Assembly: GCA_964470865.1 (NCBI GenBank)
Contig: CAYYFR010000005.1
Location: 1-64,000 of the forward strand
Length of the DNA: 64,000 bases
Direction of reading: 5' to 3'
From: JAEUOS01 sp964470865
GTDB lineage: Bacteria; Pseudomonadota; Gammaproteobacteria; Burkholderiales; JAEUOS01
Within the stretch, counting starts at the first letter, position 1; each line of letters begins with the position of its first letter. This document shows, in pieces, positions 1 through 8,548 of this stretch. The notes beneath the pieces are model-generated. The model was given only the letters and a program-made list of their open reading frames with translations, had not been told where the DNA came from and did no database searches. Made by a program: the position numbers and the translations under genes.

Positions 1-515
1 AGATCCTGAGGTGTGTCGACTCGGCTGACTTGCTGGTGGTCGCCGCCGGCGGCGATACCGATGCCGGACGGGCCGCGGTACAGGGGAAATTCGTTGCGCG
101 CGGCATCGCTCGGGACAGGATCGCGGTCGAAGGTACCAAGCCGCCTGGCGACTTCCTCGTACTCGTTTCCGCAGTCGACATCGCGCTCGACCCATTCCCA
201 TACAACGGCGGCACGACCACCCTTCATACCCTGTGGATGGCGGTCCCGGTGATCAGCCTTGGCGGCGCGCGTGAAACCGGTCGCGTTGCGGCTGGCTTGC
301 TTGGATCGGTTGGGCTCGCGGATCTTTGTGCCGATGGCGTGCCGGCGTACGTCGAGGCGGCAGTAGGCTTGGCCGCGGACAATGGGCGCGGCGCCGTTTT
401 GCGTGCCGAACTGCGCGCAAGAATGCGCGCCGGTCCGTCGATGAACGGGGGTGAAACCACTGCAAATCTCGAAAAGGCCTATAGGGCCATGTGGCATAAT
501 CGATCCAATCAGTAG
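1..515 (+). CDS. GT41-family (SPINDLY/OGT-type) glycosyltransferase, C-terminal part only
   Basis: The reading frame is open from the window edge (first full codon at base 3), so the N-terminus is missing. The visible 170 residues match the C-terminal UDP-GlcNAc-binding lobe of GT41 enzymes: LDPFPYNGGTTTLHTLWMAV, then GLADLCA and a final MNGGETTANLEKAYRAMW. The full-length GT41 at 12042-13790 has the same blocks in the same order, so the missing part is probably a TPR array plus the first catalytic lobe. GT41 enzymes add GlcNAc or another sugar to Ser/Thr or to a glycan. The acyl carrier protein gene follows after 32 bases, so it probably shares the operon. Acceptor and donor cannot be read from the sequence. 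Confidence 0.85.
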   Translation, partial: ILRCVDSADLLVVAAGGDTDAGRAAVQGKFVARGIARDRIAVEGTKPPGDFLVLVSAVDIALDPFPYNGGTTTLHTLWMAVPVISLGGARETGRVAAGLLGSVGLADLCADGVPAYVEAAVGLAADNGRGAVLRAELRARMRAGPSMNGGETTANLEKAYRAMWHNRSNQ

Positions 516-547
516 CACTTGCAACGATCACTAATGAGGGGTGAAAA

Positions 548-796
548 ATGAGCGATCAAGTCAGCAACGATACGGCTGCAGTCAGCCGCTTCATCGACAA
601 TTTTCAGTCGGCCGTGGACTTCCAGGAGCCGGTCGAAATTACAGCCGAAACCGAATTGGCGAGCCTGGCTGAGTGGGATTCGCTGGCGGCGCTGGGCGTC
701 ATCGTGATGTTCGACATGGAGTACGGCAAGTCCATCAGCGGCAACGACCTCAAGGGCTGCAAGACCATCGCCGACCTGTTCGCGTTGCTCGGATAG
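548..796 (+). CDS. Stand-alone acyl carrier protein
   Basis: An 82-residue acidic protein with the ACP signature EWDSLAALG; Ser45 is the expected phosphopantetheine attachment site. It lacks the typical DSLD/E form, as expected for specialised ACPs outside fatty-acid synthesis. A strong ribosome binding site (GAGGGG, 541-536 region) precedes the ATG. The next gene, 9 bases downstream, is a KAS III, then two ketoreductase-like SDRs, so this ACP most likely carries a short acyl chain built by those enzymes and passed to the acyltransferases of the cluster. It is not the housekeeping acpP, which normally sits between fabG and fabF. Confidence 0.85.
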   Translation: MSDQVSNDTAAVSRFIDNFQSAVDFQEPVEITAETELASLAEWDSLAALGVIVMFDMEYGKSISGNDLKGCKTIADLFALLG

Positions 797-805
797 GAGC
801 GGGCC

Positions 806-1840
806 ATGGGCCTCTCCACCCTGCGCAACGTCGGGTACCGTGGGTTGGCGACCTGCGTGCCGAAGACGGTGGTCTCCAATCTCGATTGCCCGCCACAGAT
901 GCGGCAGGAACGCGAGCGGTTGATCAGGAACGTAGGCATCCACACCCGGCGTCTGTGCCTGCCGTGGCAATGCTTCTCCGACCTTGCTTTCATCGCCGCG
1001 GAAAAGCTGCTCCATGAGCTGAAATGGCAGCGCGAGGAAATCGATGCCCTGATCGTGGTCACGCAATCGCCCGACTACCTGATCCCCGCGACCGCGATCA
1101 TCCTGCAGGATCGCCTCAAGCTCAGCCAGGCCACTATCGCCTTCGACGTCAACCTCGGCTGCTCAGGCTATCCGTTCGCCCTGCACCTGCTGGGATCGAT
1201 GATCAGCGCCGGCACGGTCAGGAAGGGACTGGTTCTGGTCGGCGACAAATGCGCCACCCAGCTCGACCCGCTGTTCTCCGATGCCGGCACTGCCACCGCG
1301 CTGGAGGGCGATGCCGATGCTCCACCCATCTATTTCGATCTCAACAGCGATGGCAGCGGCTACAAGGCGATCATGCTTCCGATCGGTGGCCATCGCGAGC
1401 CGCCGGCCGCGCACCACTTCCTGCCGGTCAAGGATGAACATGGCATCAACCGCACACCCTACGACCTGCAACTTGATGGGGCCGCGGTGCTGAGTTTTTC
1501 CACCCAGCGGGTGCCGCCTGCGGTGATGCGCTTGCTCGATTACGCGAAAACCGATTCCGATGCGATCGACTATTTCTTGTTCCATCAGGCCAACCGGATG
1601 ATCAACGAGACCATCCGCAAGAAGCTCCGCCTGCCAGAAGAAAAAGTGCCGATGACGCTGCACGATTTCGGCAACACCAGCGGTGCGTCCATCCCCGTCA
1701 CCATGACCGCGCGCATCGCCGAGGCCTTGCGGTCGGGCCGCAAGCGCCTGCTGCTCGCCGGCTTCGGCATCGGCCTGTCGTGGGGCGAGTGCGTGATCGA
1801 CATCGAGAACGCGGTTTTCCCCGACCTCATCGAGGCATGA
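806..1840 (+). CDS. 3-oxoacyl-ACP synthase III (KAS III / FabH-like)
   Basis: 344 residues, thiolase fold. The catalytic triad of the FabH family is present: Cys119 in DVNLGCSGYPFAL, His260 in FLFHQANRMI, Asn290 in FGNTSGAS. KAS III enzymes condense an acyl-CoA starter with malonyl-ACP. With a dedicated ACP upstream and two SDRs downstream it can make a short beta-hydroxyacyl-ACP. Similar ACP/KAS III/reductase sets occur in flagellin-glycosylation islands and O-antigen loci, where they supply the acyl group of an N-acylated sugar; that role is inferred here. The stop overlaps the next start (ATGA), indicating translational coupling. Confidence 0.88.
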   Translation: MGLSTLRNVGYRGLATCVPKTVVSNLDCPPQMRQERERLIRNVGIHTRRLCLPWQCFSDLAFIAAEKLLHELKWQREEIDALIVVTQSPDYLIPATAIILQDRLKLSQATIAFDVNLGCSGYPFALHLLGSMISAGTVRKGLVLVGDKCATQLDPLFSDAGTATALEGDADAPPIYFDLNSDGSGYKAIMLPIGGHREPPAAHHFLPVKDEHGINRTPYDLQLDGAAVLSFSTQRVPPAVMRLLDYAKTDSDAIDYFLFHQANRMINETIRKKLRLPEEKVPMTLHDFGNTSGASIPVTMTARIAEALRSGRKRLLLAGFGIGLSWGECVIDIENAVFPDLIEA

Positions 1841-2595
1841 GTTTCAATCCGTTCTCCCTTGCTGGAAAGTCGGTACTGGTCACCGGTGCGTCGTCGGGCA
1901 TCGGGCGACAGACGGCGATTTCTTGCGCCGATATGGGAGCGCGGGTCATCATCACCGGGCGCGACGCGGTGCGCCTCGAAGAAACGCGCGGCCGACTCGA
2001 AGGCGATGGCCATGTCGCGGTGGCTGCGGACCTCACCGACGCGGAGGGCCTGGCGCGAGTGGTCGATGTCGCCGGTGTTGTCGATGGCGTCGCGCATTGC
2101 GCCGGCATCTCCATGATCGCTCCGTTCCGTATGGTGTCGGAAAAGGCCATCGACGCGGTGTTCAAGACCAACTTCCACGCACCAGTGCTTTTGACCCAGC
2201 GACTGCTCGCCAAACGCCAGATCGCCAACGGCGGCTCGATCGTCTTCATCAGCTCCACGACCGCCCACATCGGCACTATCGCAACGAGCATGTACGCGGC
2301 CAGCAAGGGCGCGCTTTTTCCCGCTGCGCGCGCCCTCGGACTGGAACTGGCGACCAAGCAGAAAATTCGCGTCAACTGCATCTCTCCGGGCTATGTCAAC
2401 ACGCCCTTGCTCGACGGCATCAACAACGGTGCGGCATCGATCGAACAGAACTACGATCTTGCGCCGCTCGGGCTGGGCGAGCCCGAAGACGTGGCCAATG
2501 CGGTGGTGTTCCTGATGGCAGGCGCGTCCAAGTGGATCACCCGCAGCACCCTGATCATCGATGGCGGCCTGACCGTTCCGATCAGCATTTCCTGA
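1837..2595 (+). CDS. SDR-family oxidoreductase 1 (FabG-like)
   Basis: 252 residues. The Rossmann motif TGASSGIG lies at residues 16-23, and the catalytic Ser140, Tyr153 and Lys157 (YAASK) are present, followed by the usual ISPGYVNTPLL loop. The start chosen is the ATG at 1837, which overlaps the KAS III stop; a longer frame upstream lies entirely inside KAS III. The likely reaction is NAD(P)H-dependent reduction of a 3-oxoacyl-ACP or a keto-sugar. The next gene encodes a close sister with the same N-terminal NPFSLxGKxVLVTGASSGIG block and the same motif spacing, so the pair arose by tandem duplication. Substrate unknown. Confidence 0.87.
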   Translation: MSFNPFSLAGKSVLVTGASSGIGRQTAISCADMGARVIITGRDAVRLEETRGRLEGDGHVAVAADLTDAEGLARVVDVAGVVDGVAHCAGISMIAPFRMVSEKAIDAVFKTNFHAPVLLTQRLLAKRQIANGGSIVFISSTTAHIGTIATSMYAASKGALFPAARALGLELATKQKIRVNCISPGYVNTPLLDGINNGAASIEQNYDLAPLGLGEPEDVANAVVFLMAGASKWITRSTLIIDGGLTVPISIS

Positions 2596-2604
2596 AGCGG
2601 CGCC

Positions 2605-3354
2605 ATGAAGAAGAATCCGTTTTCATTGCTGGGCAAGGTGGTTCTGGTGACCGGCGCTTCCTCCGGCATCGGCGAGCAGACCGCGATTTCCTGCTCGAAG
2701 ATGGGGGCGACCATGATCATCGCGGGGCGTAGCCAGGAAAACCTGGACGCCACGCTAAGCCGCATGGAAGGGCAGGGCCATCGCGCCATCACCGGCGACC
2801 TCACGGTCGCGGAGGATCTGCGCCGCCTTGCCGATGCCGTCGGCGAAGTCGACGGCGTGGTGCATTGTGCCGGCGTGCGCGGCCTGTCGCCGATCCGCAT
2901 GGTGTCCGAGAAATTCATGCGCGAGGTGTTCGCCATCAACTATGACGCGCCGATTCTGCTTACACAAAGGCTGTTGTTCCGCAACCTTATCCGCGCGCGC
3001 GGCGCCATCGTCTTTTTGTCGTCGACGGCCGCGCATCTGGGAGTTCACGGAGTCGGCATCTATTCGGCCACCAAGGCCGCTTTGCGCGCCACTACGCGCT
3101 GCCTCGCGCTGGAGCAGGCAAAACGCGGCATCCGGGTGAACTGCCTGTCACCGGATCTGGTCGAAACCCGACTCTTGCGTGTCGATCCACAAGTTGCCGG
3201 CCCGAACGAGTGGCTCGAAGAGCAGCGCAAGCGGCACCCGTTGGGCCTGGGCGAGCCGGAGGATGTCGCCAACGCGATCGTCTATCTACTTTCGGATGCA
3301 AGCCGCTGGATGACAGGCCAGACCATTGTCATGGATGGCGGCGTTACGTTCTGA
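2605..3354 (+). CDS. SDR-family oxidoreductase 2 (FabG-like)
   Basis: 249 residues, sister of the preceding SDR: TGASSGIG at 16-23, Ser140, Tyr153 and Lys157 (YSATK) at identical positions. It ends with the classical SDR tail WMTGQTIVMDGGVTF. The gene lies 9 bases after its sister and 9 bases before an acyltransferase. Two reductases beside one KAS III could act on different substrates, for example one on the acyl-ACP and one on a sugar nucleotide, or form a heteromer. The sequence does not decide between these. Confidence 0.87.
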   Translation: MKKNPFSLLGKVVLVTGASSGIGEQTAISCSKMGATMIIAGRSQENLDATLSRMEGQGHRAITGDLTVAEDLRRLADAVGEVDGVVHCAGVRGLSPIRMVSEKFMREVFAINYDAPILLTQRLLFRNLIRARGAIVFLSSTAAHLGVHGVGIYSATKAALRATTRCLALEQAKRGIRVNCLSPDLVETRLLRVDPQVAGPNEWLEEQRKRHPLGLGEPEDVANAIVYLLSDASRWMTGQTIVMDGGVTF

Positions 3355-3363
3355 AGAACCTCC

Positions 3364-3990
3364 ATGGAAGAACTTCTGATCATCAATGCGAGCGGATTCG
3401 GACGCACCGTGGCGAGCCTTGCCCGCAGTGACGTTGATCACGGCCGGTCTTGGGTTGTCAAGGGATTCCTGGACGGGCGCCGCGAACTGGCAGGTCCGTG
3501 GGGACCTGTCCTGGGTGATCCGGACAGCCACGTTCCCGCTGGAAACGAGCGTTTCCTTTGCGCGCTTGGCGATCCGGCCGCGCGCAGGCGCTATGCCGCG
3601 CCCCTGCTGGCGAAGGGGGCCGAATTCATCAGCCTCAAGACGGAAATCAATTTCGCCGAGCGAGTGGTCCACGGGCCCGGCTGCATTTTCGAACTGCGGG
3701 TATCGATCGGGCCGGACACCGTGCTCGGGTCGTTCGTCAACGTGCTGTCGACCACCATCATCGGCCACGACGTCCATATCGGCTCCTACAGCCAGATCGG
3801 CAGCTTCGTGTTCGTCGGCGGCGGTGCCTCCATCGGAAATGATGTGGTAATCCATCCGCACGCCACCATCCTGCCCGGCATTGAGATTGGCGATGGTGCG
3901 GTGATCGGCGCCGGCAGTGTGGTGGTGGGAAAGGTGGACGCCGGCATCACCGTTTTCGGCAATCCCGCCCGGCGATTCGAGTTCAAGTAG
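3364..3990 (+). CDS. PglD/NeuD-like sugar acyltransferase (left-handed beta-helix)
   Basis: 208 residues. The N-terminal third has the PglD/NeuD Rossmann-like start (LLIINASGFGRTVASLA); residues from about 95 form hexapeptide repeats of the left-handed beta-helix fold. The motif IIGHDVHIGSYSQIG contains the His expected to act as catalytic base in PglD-type enzymes. The chain ends GNPARRFEFK, close to the GxPAK ending of the family. Enzymes of this type N- or O-acylate amino-sugar nucleotides. It directly follows the ACP/KAS III/SDR genes, so an acyl-ACP donor is plausible. It differs from the two later beta-helix proteins in keeping this His motif. Confidence 0.82.
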   Translation: MEELLIINASGFGRTVASLARSDVDHGRSWVVKGFLDGRRELAGPWGPVLGDPDSHVPAGNERFLCALGDPAARRRYAAPLLAKGAEFISLKTEINFAERVVHGPGCIFELRVSIGPDTVLGSFVNVLSTTIIGHDVHIGSYSQIGSFVFVGGGASIGNDVVIHPHATILPGIEIGDGAVIGAGSVVVGKVDAGITVFGNPARRFEFK

Positions 3991-3992
3991 TC

Positions 3993-5099
3993 ATGCGCAC
4001 CACGCTCGATTACGCCGCATACTCCGACGCGGCTGTGTTCGGGCGCGAGCAGGAGCGCATCTTCCGTACCCTTTGGATATTCGCCGGCGTCAGGTCTATG
4101 CTTTCTTGGCCAGATGCGTTCATTACACGCTCGATCGGCGGAGTGCCTGTCCTCTTGCAGAATTGCGACGGCATCATCCGGGCGTTCGAAAACCAGTGTG
4201 CGCACCGGCAAATGCCGATCCAGTTCGAGGAACACGGCACGCGCCGCATGGTGTGCCGATACCACGGCTGGGTCTACGACGAAGCCGGTGGCGTCAAGGC
4301 GATCCCCGACGAGCAGACCCTGTATCGCTTCACGCCGGAGCGGCGTGCCGGCCTGCGTTTGCGCGAGTTCGCGGTGGCCGAAGTCGGCAATCTGGTCTTT
4401 GTCAACCTGGCCGACGACCCGATACCGCTGGAATTGCAATTCCGGCCGGAGCATATCGAGCGCATGCGGGCGATGTCGCAACACTTCTCAGCTACCTGCA
4501 TCCAAACCGTTTTTCCGGTGCGCTACAACTGGAAGTTCAATTTCGAGAACGTGGTCGACGGCAACCACGTCGCCTACCTGCACCCGCGCACCTTCGCGCC
4601 GTTGCTGCGCCCGACCACAGTGGCTGAATCCGCGGTGCCTGCCGTGGCGCCACCGGCGATCGACATGCCGTCGCTGCGCGATGCCACGCTCAATGTCGAT
4701 TCTCCCTACCAACTCAAGCGCTGGCCCTGGCAAGAGCAGGTCGAAGGATTCGAGTCGGATGAAAGGTTCTACGACTTCAACATCTATCCCAACGTCAACT
4801 TCTATTCGCCCGGCGGCAAGTACTTCATCATCCAGCAGTTCGACCCCGCTGCGCCGGACTTGACCCACTACCGGCTCACGCTTATGACTGCACGCGAGAG
4901 CGGCAAAATCGTTGGCCTTCCGGCCATCCTGTGGGGTTATCTCAAGAGCGAGAAATCGGTGCTCGACGAGGACATCGTCGCCCTTGAGCAACTGCAGGCT
5001 TCACTTCATCCCGGCATGCGGGCGCCGCAGCAGGGCGAATACGAGGCGCCGTTGCTGAACATCGCCGCGGTTTATCGCCAGCTCATGGGGGACGCATGA
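3993..5099 (+). CDS. Rieske non-heme iron oxygenase 1
   Basis: 368 residues. The Rieske [2Fe-2S] ligands are Cys69, His71, Cys88 and His91 (CAHR...CRYHGW). The mononuclear iron site is Asp189-x2-His192-x4-His197 in VVDGNHVAYLHP. This is the alpha-subunit layout of ring-hydroxylating oxygenases and of Rieske enzymes that oxidise non-aromatic substrates. No reductase or ferredoxin partner is encoded nearby, so electrons must come from elsewhere. The gene sits among acyl-sugar biosynthesis genes and is coupled to the next gene by a 4-base overlap. A tailoring hydroxylation, desaturation or demethylation of the product is likelier than aromatic degradation; this is inference. Confidence 0.88.
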   Translation: MRTTLDYAAYSDAAVFGREQERIFRTLWIFAGVRSMLSWPDAFITRSIGGVPVLLQNCDGIIRAFENQCAHRQMPIQFEEHGTRRMVCRYHGWVYDEAGGVKAIPDEQTLYRFTPERRAGLRLREFAVAEVGNLVFVNLADDPIPLELQFRPEHIERMRAMSQHFSATCIQTVFPVRYNWKFNFENVVDGNHVAYLHPRTFAPLLRPTTVAESAVPAVAPPAIDMPSLRDATLNVDSPYQLKRWPWQEQVEGFESDERFYDFNIYPNVNFYSPGGKYFIIQQFDPAAPDLTHYRLTLMTARESGKIVGLPAILWGYLKSEKSVLDEDIVALEQLQASLHPGMRAPQQGEYEAPLLNIAAVYRQLMGDA

Positions 5100-5758
5100 G
5101 TTCCGAGCTCTGCGTAATCGGCTGTGGCGACGCATTCGATGCGATCGAGGCCAGCCACGCCGCCATCGATGCGACGCGTGTCTGGCATTTCATCCGGCTC
5201 GATAGCACCGATGAAATCCAGCGCGGTGCCGAACAGAAAATGGCGCATCTCGCGACCTCGACCGTGCGTATGTTCGCGGCCGTCGACGCTGCGGCGCTCA
5301 ATCATGCGCGATTCGAGCTGTACGGCAAGCTTCGGCTGCTCGGATATGTCGGTGACACGCTGATCCACCCCGGTGCCATCGTCGATCCGGCGGCCCACCT
5401 TGGTGAGAATTGCTGGGTCGGGCCGCTCGCCCAGATCGGGCCCGGATGCAGGATCGCCGCCAACACCTTCATCGGCGCCGGCGCCCGGCTTGATGCCGAC
5501 GTGCGTGTCGGCATGTCGGCCTGGATCGGCGCCGGCAGCAGCCTCGGGCGCGGCGCTGAGATAGGAAACCATAGCGTGATCGGTAACGACGCCAGGGTCG
5601 CGCGCGGTGTTTTAGTCGGGCGCCATTGCGTCCTTGAGTCGCCCGTCCACTATCGTGACGCGATCGCCGACGCAACCTTCATTCATCCGGATTTTCCCGG
5701 CACGGTGCGGGTGTACTCGCCGCCGCCCGCGCGTCGCGCGCCCGGACGGAGGGCCTGA
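5096..5758 (+). CDS. Beta-helix (hexapeptide-repeat) acyltransferase-like protein 2
   Basis: 220 residues. A short N-terminal Rossmann-like part (CVIGCGDAFDAI) precedes a hexapeptide-repeat domain from about residue 85 (LIHPGAIVDPAAHLGENCWVG and further coils). The C-terminal block GRHCVLESPVHYRD resembles GRNSELGIPGHYRE in the third beta-helix protein of the cluster, so these two are closer to each other than to the PglD-like protein. The GH(D/x)xxIG motif of PglD is not seen; AEIGNHSVIG lies in a later coil. Catalytic competence is therefore uncertain. It overlaps the Rieske gene upstream by 4 bases and the next Rieske gene by 1 base (TGATG). Confidence 0.75.
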   Translation: MSSELCVIGCGDAFDAIEASHAAIDATRVWHFIRLDSTDEIQRGAEQKMAHLATSTVRMFAAVDAAALNHARFELYGKLRLLGYVGDTLIHPGAIVDPAAHLGENCWVGPLAQIGPGCRIAANTFIGAGARLDADVRVGMSAWIGAGSSLGRGAEIGNHSVIGNDARVARGVLVGRHCVLESPVHYRDAIADATFIHPDFPGTVRVYSPPPARRAPGRRA

Positions 5759-6906
5759 TGCGCTCGCGCATGCCGCCATCCGCTTATTTGTCGCCTGAAT
5801 GGTTTGGCCGCGAGCGCGACCTGCTGTTTCGCCGCCTGTGGTTGTTCGCCGGGCTCAAAACCATGCTTGCCGGACACAATGCCTTCATCACCCGAAACAT
5901 TTGCGGTATACCGGTGGTGTTGCAGAATTTCAATGGCGAGTTGCGGGCCTTCGAGAATATCTGCCTGCATCGCAGCGCCCAGTTGCAATGGGAAAGTGTC
6001 GGCAGACGACCTCTGCTTTGTCGATATCACGGCTGGGGTTACGACGCCAATGGCGCCGTGTCCAACATTCCTCTGCAGGAAGAGTTGTACCGCTTTCCCG
6101 AGGCGGAGCGCGAGGCCATGCGACTGCGGCGCTTCGCATTGCGGAGCGTCGGCAATCTCGTGTTCATCAATATGGATGCGCAACCGCTTCCCTTTGAAGA
6201 GCAGTTCCGCGCAGAGTTCATCGAGTCTCTGGAGTCGAGTTCCAGCGCCTACGACGGCGAAGTCATCACCACGACGTGGAAGGGGCATTTCAACTGGAAA
6301 CTGGCCTATGAGAATCTGCGTGACGCCAATCATCCGCGTTTCGTGCATCCACAAAGCCTGGCCAAGTCGGTCAATTTCGTCGCCCAGGTCGACGATGCGC
6401 TGGTGACCGAAGCGGATATCGATCCCGCGCCGGAGCAGGCGCGTGCCGTGCGCCGCGCGCTTCTGCAACGCTTCAGCTGGGGCGGGCCGGATGCGGCGCT
6501 CGACAGGATCATCCCTTACGCGTGGCGCGACAACGTGGAGCGCTGGGGAAACGATGATTCGTATTTCAACTGGCTGGTGTACCCCAACCTCCATATCGCC
6601 TCAAGCGATGGCGGGCATTCATTCATCGTCGAGCACCACGTTCCGGTCAACCCCGAACGAACCGACCTTGAAATTTACTGGATGACGGCGACAAAGCGCC
6701 GACTTTATCCCTATTCATGCACAACACTGCTGTCTCTCATGCATGAGAGCAAGGTGGTGCTGGGAGAAGACGTCCGCATTATGGAAGCAGTCCAGGCTGG
6801 ATTGCACGACGCAGCGCCGCGGGCGATCCAAGGGGCCTATGAAGCCATGAACCGTCTGATCGAACGCTGGTACCTGGATGTCATGGAGCACGGCGGTGAA
6901 ATCTAG
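5758..6906 (+). CDS. Rieske non-heme iron oxygenase 2
   Basis: 382 residues, paralogue of the oxygenase at 3993-5099. Every metal ligand is at the same residue number: Cys69, His71, Cys88, His91 for the Rieske cluster and Asp189, His192, His197 (LRDANHPRFVHP) for the iron. The surroundings are also shared (VVLQNFNGELRAFEN against VLLQNCDGIIRAFEN; VGNLVFIN against VGNLVFVN). It differs mainly in the C-terminal catalytic half, as expected for a changed substrate. Start and stop overlap neighbouring genes, so it is translationally coupled on both sides. No reductase gene is nearby. Confidence 0.88.
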   Translation: MRSRMPPSAYLSPEWFGRERDLLFRRLWLFAGLKTMLAGHNAFITRNICGIPVVLQNFNGELRAFENICLHRSAQLQWESVGRRPLLCRYHGWGYDANGAVSNIPLQEELYRFPEAEREAMRLRRFALRSVGNLVFINMDAQPLPFEEQFRAEFIESLESSSSAYDGEVITTTWKGHFNWKLAYENLRDANHPRFVHPQSLAKSVNFVAQVDDALVTEADIDPAPEQARAVRRALLQRFSWGGPDAALDRIIPYAWRDNVERWGNDDSYFNWLVYPNLHIASSDGGHSFIVEHHVPVNPERTDLEIYWMTATKRRLYPYSCTTLLSLMHESKVVLGEDVRIMEAVQAGLHDAAPRAIQGAYEAMNRLIERWYLDVMEHGGEI

Positions 6907-7516
6907 ATTCGTGATTGGCCATGGTGCCGTCCTTGATGCCGTTTGCGATGCGTGGACCGTAGCACTGCCTGACCATCCAGTCGTGCGCATCGAACTCGGG
7001 CAGGGGCCGGACTACCGTTTCGACTGGTCTCCGCTCGATTGCGTGGCGCGCGATTCCGAGGCTTTCATGGCCTTCGACGAAAAATTCGGAAATTTCACGC
7101 GACTCGAGTTATTCCAGGCAGGGGTCGAACGCGGATATCGCATGACGCCGTTTGTCAGTCCGCGCGCCATCGTCGCGCCCGGCGTGAAGGTCGGTCCGAA
7201 CTGTTTCATTTGCGACGGCGCCATCGTCGGTGCCCGCGCCGTGGTGGAGTACAACTGCGTGATCGGCGCCGGCGCGATCGTGGGAGCCGGCGCCCGTCTC
7301 AAGGCATCCTGCTGGCTGGCGGCCGGTGTACAGGTGGGCGACGACGTCGAAATCGGCGCTCATGTCACTTTGCGACAGGGGGTGGCCGTGGCCGCTGGTG
7401 TCAGGATAGGGCGCAACAGCGAACTCGGTATTCCGGGGCACTATCGCGAGAACGTCGCGCCGCGGACAGTGTTCGATCCGCGCTACGACGCTCCCATTTT
7501 TGTCCACGGAAGTTAA
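6896..7516 (+). CDS. Beta-helix (hexapeptide-repeat) acyltransferase-like protein 3
   Basis: 206 residues from the GTG at 6896, which has a GGAG ribosome binding site at 6884-6887; an in-frame ATG at 6878 would add six residues. The N-terminal FVIGHGAVLDAVCDAW corresponds to CVIGCGDAFDAIEASH in the protein at 5096, and the C-terminal GIPGHYRENVAPRTVFDP to SPVHYRDAIADATFIHP. The hexapeptide repeats run from about residue 85 to 180. With the Rieske gene before it, it forms the second copy of a Rieske/beta-helix gene pair. A role as sugar acyltransferase or as a partner protein of the oxygenase are both possible. Confidence 0.75.
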   Translation: MKSRFVIGHGAVLDAVCDAWTVALPDHPVVRIELGQGPDYRFDWSPLDCVARDSEAFMAFDEKFGNFTRLELFQAGVERGYRMTPFVSPRAIVAPGVKVGPNCFICDGAIVGARAVVEYNCVIGAGAIVGAGARLKASCWLAAGVQVGDDVEIGAHVTLRQGVAVAAGVRIGRNSELGIPGHYRENVAPRTVFDPRYDAPIFVHGS

Positions 7517-7531
7517 CCTGGAACAACAAAT

Positions 7532-8545
7532 ATGTTCGACCTGTACACGACACTGAACATGGCTTTCCTCGGACAGGCGCTGTTCGCGATCACCAAGACA
7601 GGCGTGGCAGACCGGCTGGACGGGGAGCCGGCAACGGTGGCAGAAGTGGCGGCAGACTGCTCTGTCGATGCGATCGTGTTGCGACAGACCTTGCTGGCTT
7701 TGGCCGCGTATGGATTTGTTCTTGCCGACGAGGCAGGCCGCTATCGCCTTGCGCCCAAGGCACGTGGGCTTGTCGAGGGCGAGGAACCCCGTCTCAGGGA
7801 GTTCACGCTGCTGTGGGGGGAGCAGCTTTACCCGGTCTGCGGAAAACTCGATCGGATGCTCGAATCCGGGCAATCCGCGTTCGCCCATCATTTTGGCGCC
7901 CCGATTTGGGAGCACTACCGAAATGAGCGTGGCGACGGAGAACGGTTCGAGACGTTCATGGACATCACCACCGACTGGCAGGGGCCGCTTGTGGCGGCAG
8001 CGATCGACTGCTCGACATACCGTACCTTGGTCGACGTCGGCGGCGCGCGCGGTAGCCTGACCATTCCCATCCTTCTGCGCAATCCGCAGCTTTCCGCCAC
8101 GATCTACGACCAGGTTCACCACACCGTTCATGCGGGGCGCCGCCTTGCCGAGGCCGGTGTTGCAGCGCGTGCCAGGTTCGTCGGCGGGGATTTCTTGCGT
8201 GATGTGCCCGCCGGCGCCGATGTTTATGTGATCAAGCATGTCCTGCATGACTGGAGAGATGACGACGTCGTGCTGATACTTTCCAATATCGCGCGCGCCA
8301 TGCGGCCTGACTCGACGCTCGTGATTGTCGAAGGCTTGATCGAAGAATCGCCGCGCGCGGGCGGATTGCTGAAGCTGCGCAATCTGGAGCAGTTGACATG
8401 GACCGGTGGGAGAGTCCGCACGCGGCCGGAATGGGAAGCGCTGCTTGCGCGCGCGGCTCTGAAGCTTGAGAAGGTGGAAGTAGTACCTGAGCCGCGAATG
8501 CTCGACGGCCAGCTCCTGTACGCAAAACGCGACGCGAAAGACTGA
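7532..8545 (+). CDS. SAM-dependent O-methyltransferase (plant-type dimerisation domain)
   Basis: 337 residues. Residues 1-80 form a winged-helix dimerisation domain (LTLLALAAYGFV). The SAM-binding motif I is VDVGGARG at 167-174. KHVLHDWRDDD around 235-244 carries the His that acts as base in this O-methyltransferase family (PF00891), which includes caffeate-type and antibiotic-tailoring enzymes. It starts 15 bases after the beta-helix gene. It most likely O-methylates the hydroxylated product of the Rieske enzymes or a sugar hydroxyl; the substrate cannot be read from the sequence. Confidence 0.85.
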   Translation: MFDLYTTLNMAFLGQALFAITKTGVADRLDGEPATVAEVAADCSVDAIVLRQTLLALAAYGFVLADEAGRYRLAPKARGLVEGEEPRLREFTLLWGEQLYPVCGKLDRMLESGQSAFAHHFGAPIWEHYRNERGDGERFETFMDITTDWQGPLVAAAIDCSTYRTLVDVGGARGSLTIPILLRNPQLSATIYDQVHHTVHAGRRLAEAGVAARARFVGGDFLRDVPAGADVYVIKHVLHDWRDDDVVLILSNIARAMRPDSTLVIVEGLIEESPRAGGLLKLRNLEQLTWTGGRVRTRPEWEALLARAALKLEKVEVVPEPRMLDGQLLYAKRDAKD

Positions 8546-8548
8546 ACC

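Noticed and set aside
806..1840. KAS III and its ACP as part of housekeeping fatty-acid synthesis
   Set aside because: None of plsX, fabD, fabG or fabF adjoins it; the neighbours are glycosyltransferase, acyltransferase, Rieske and methyltransferase genes.
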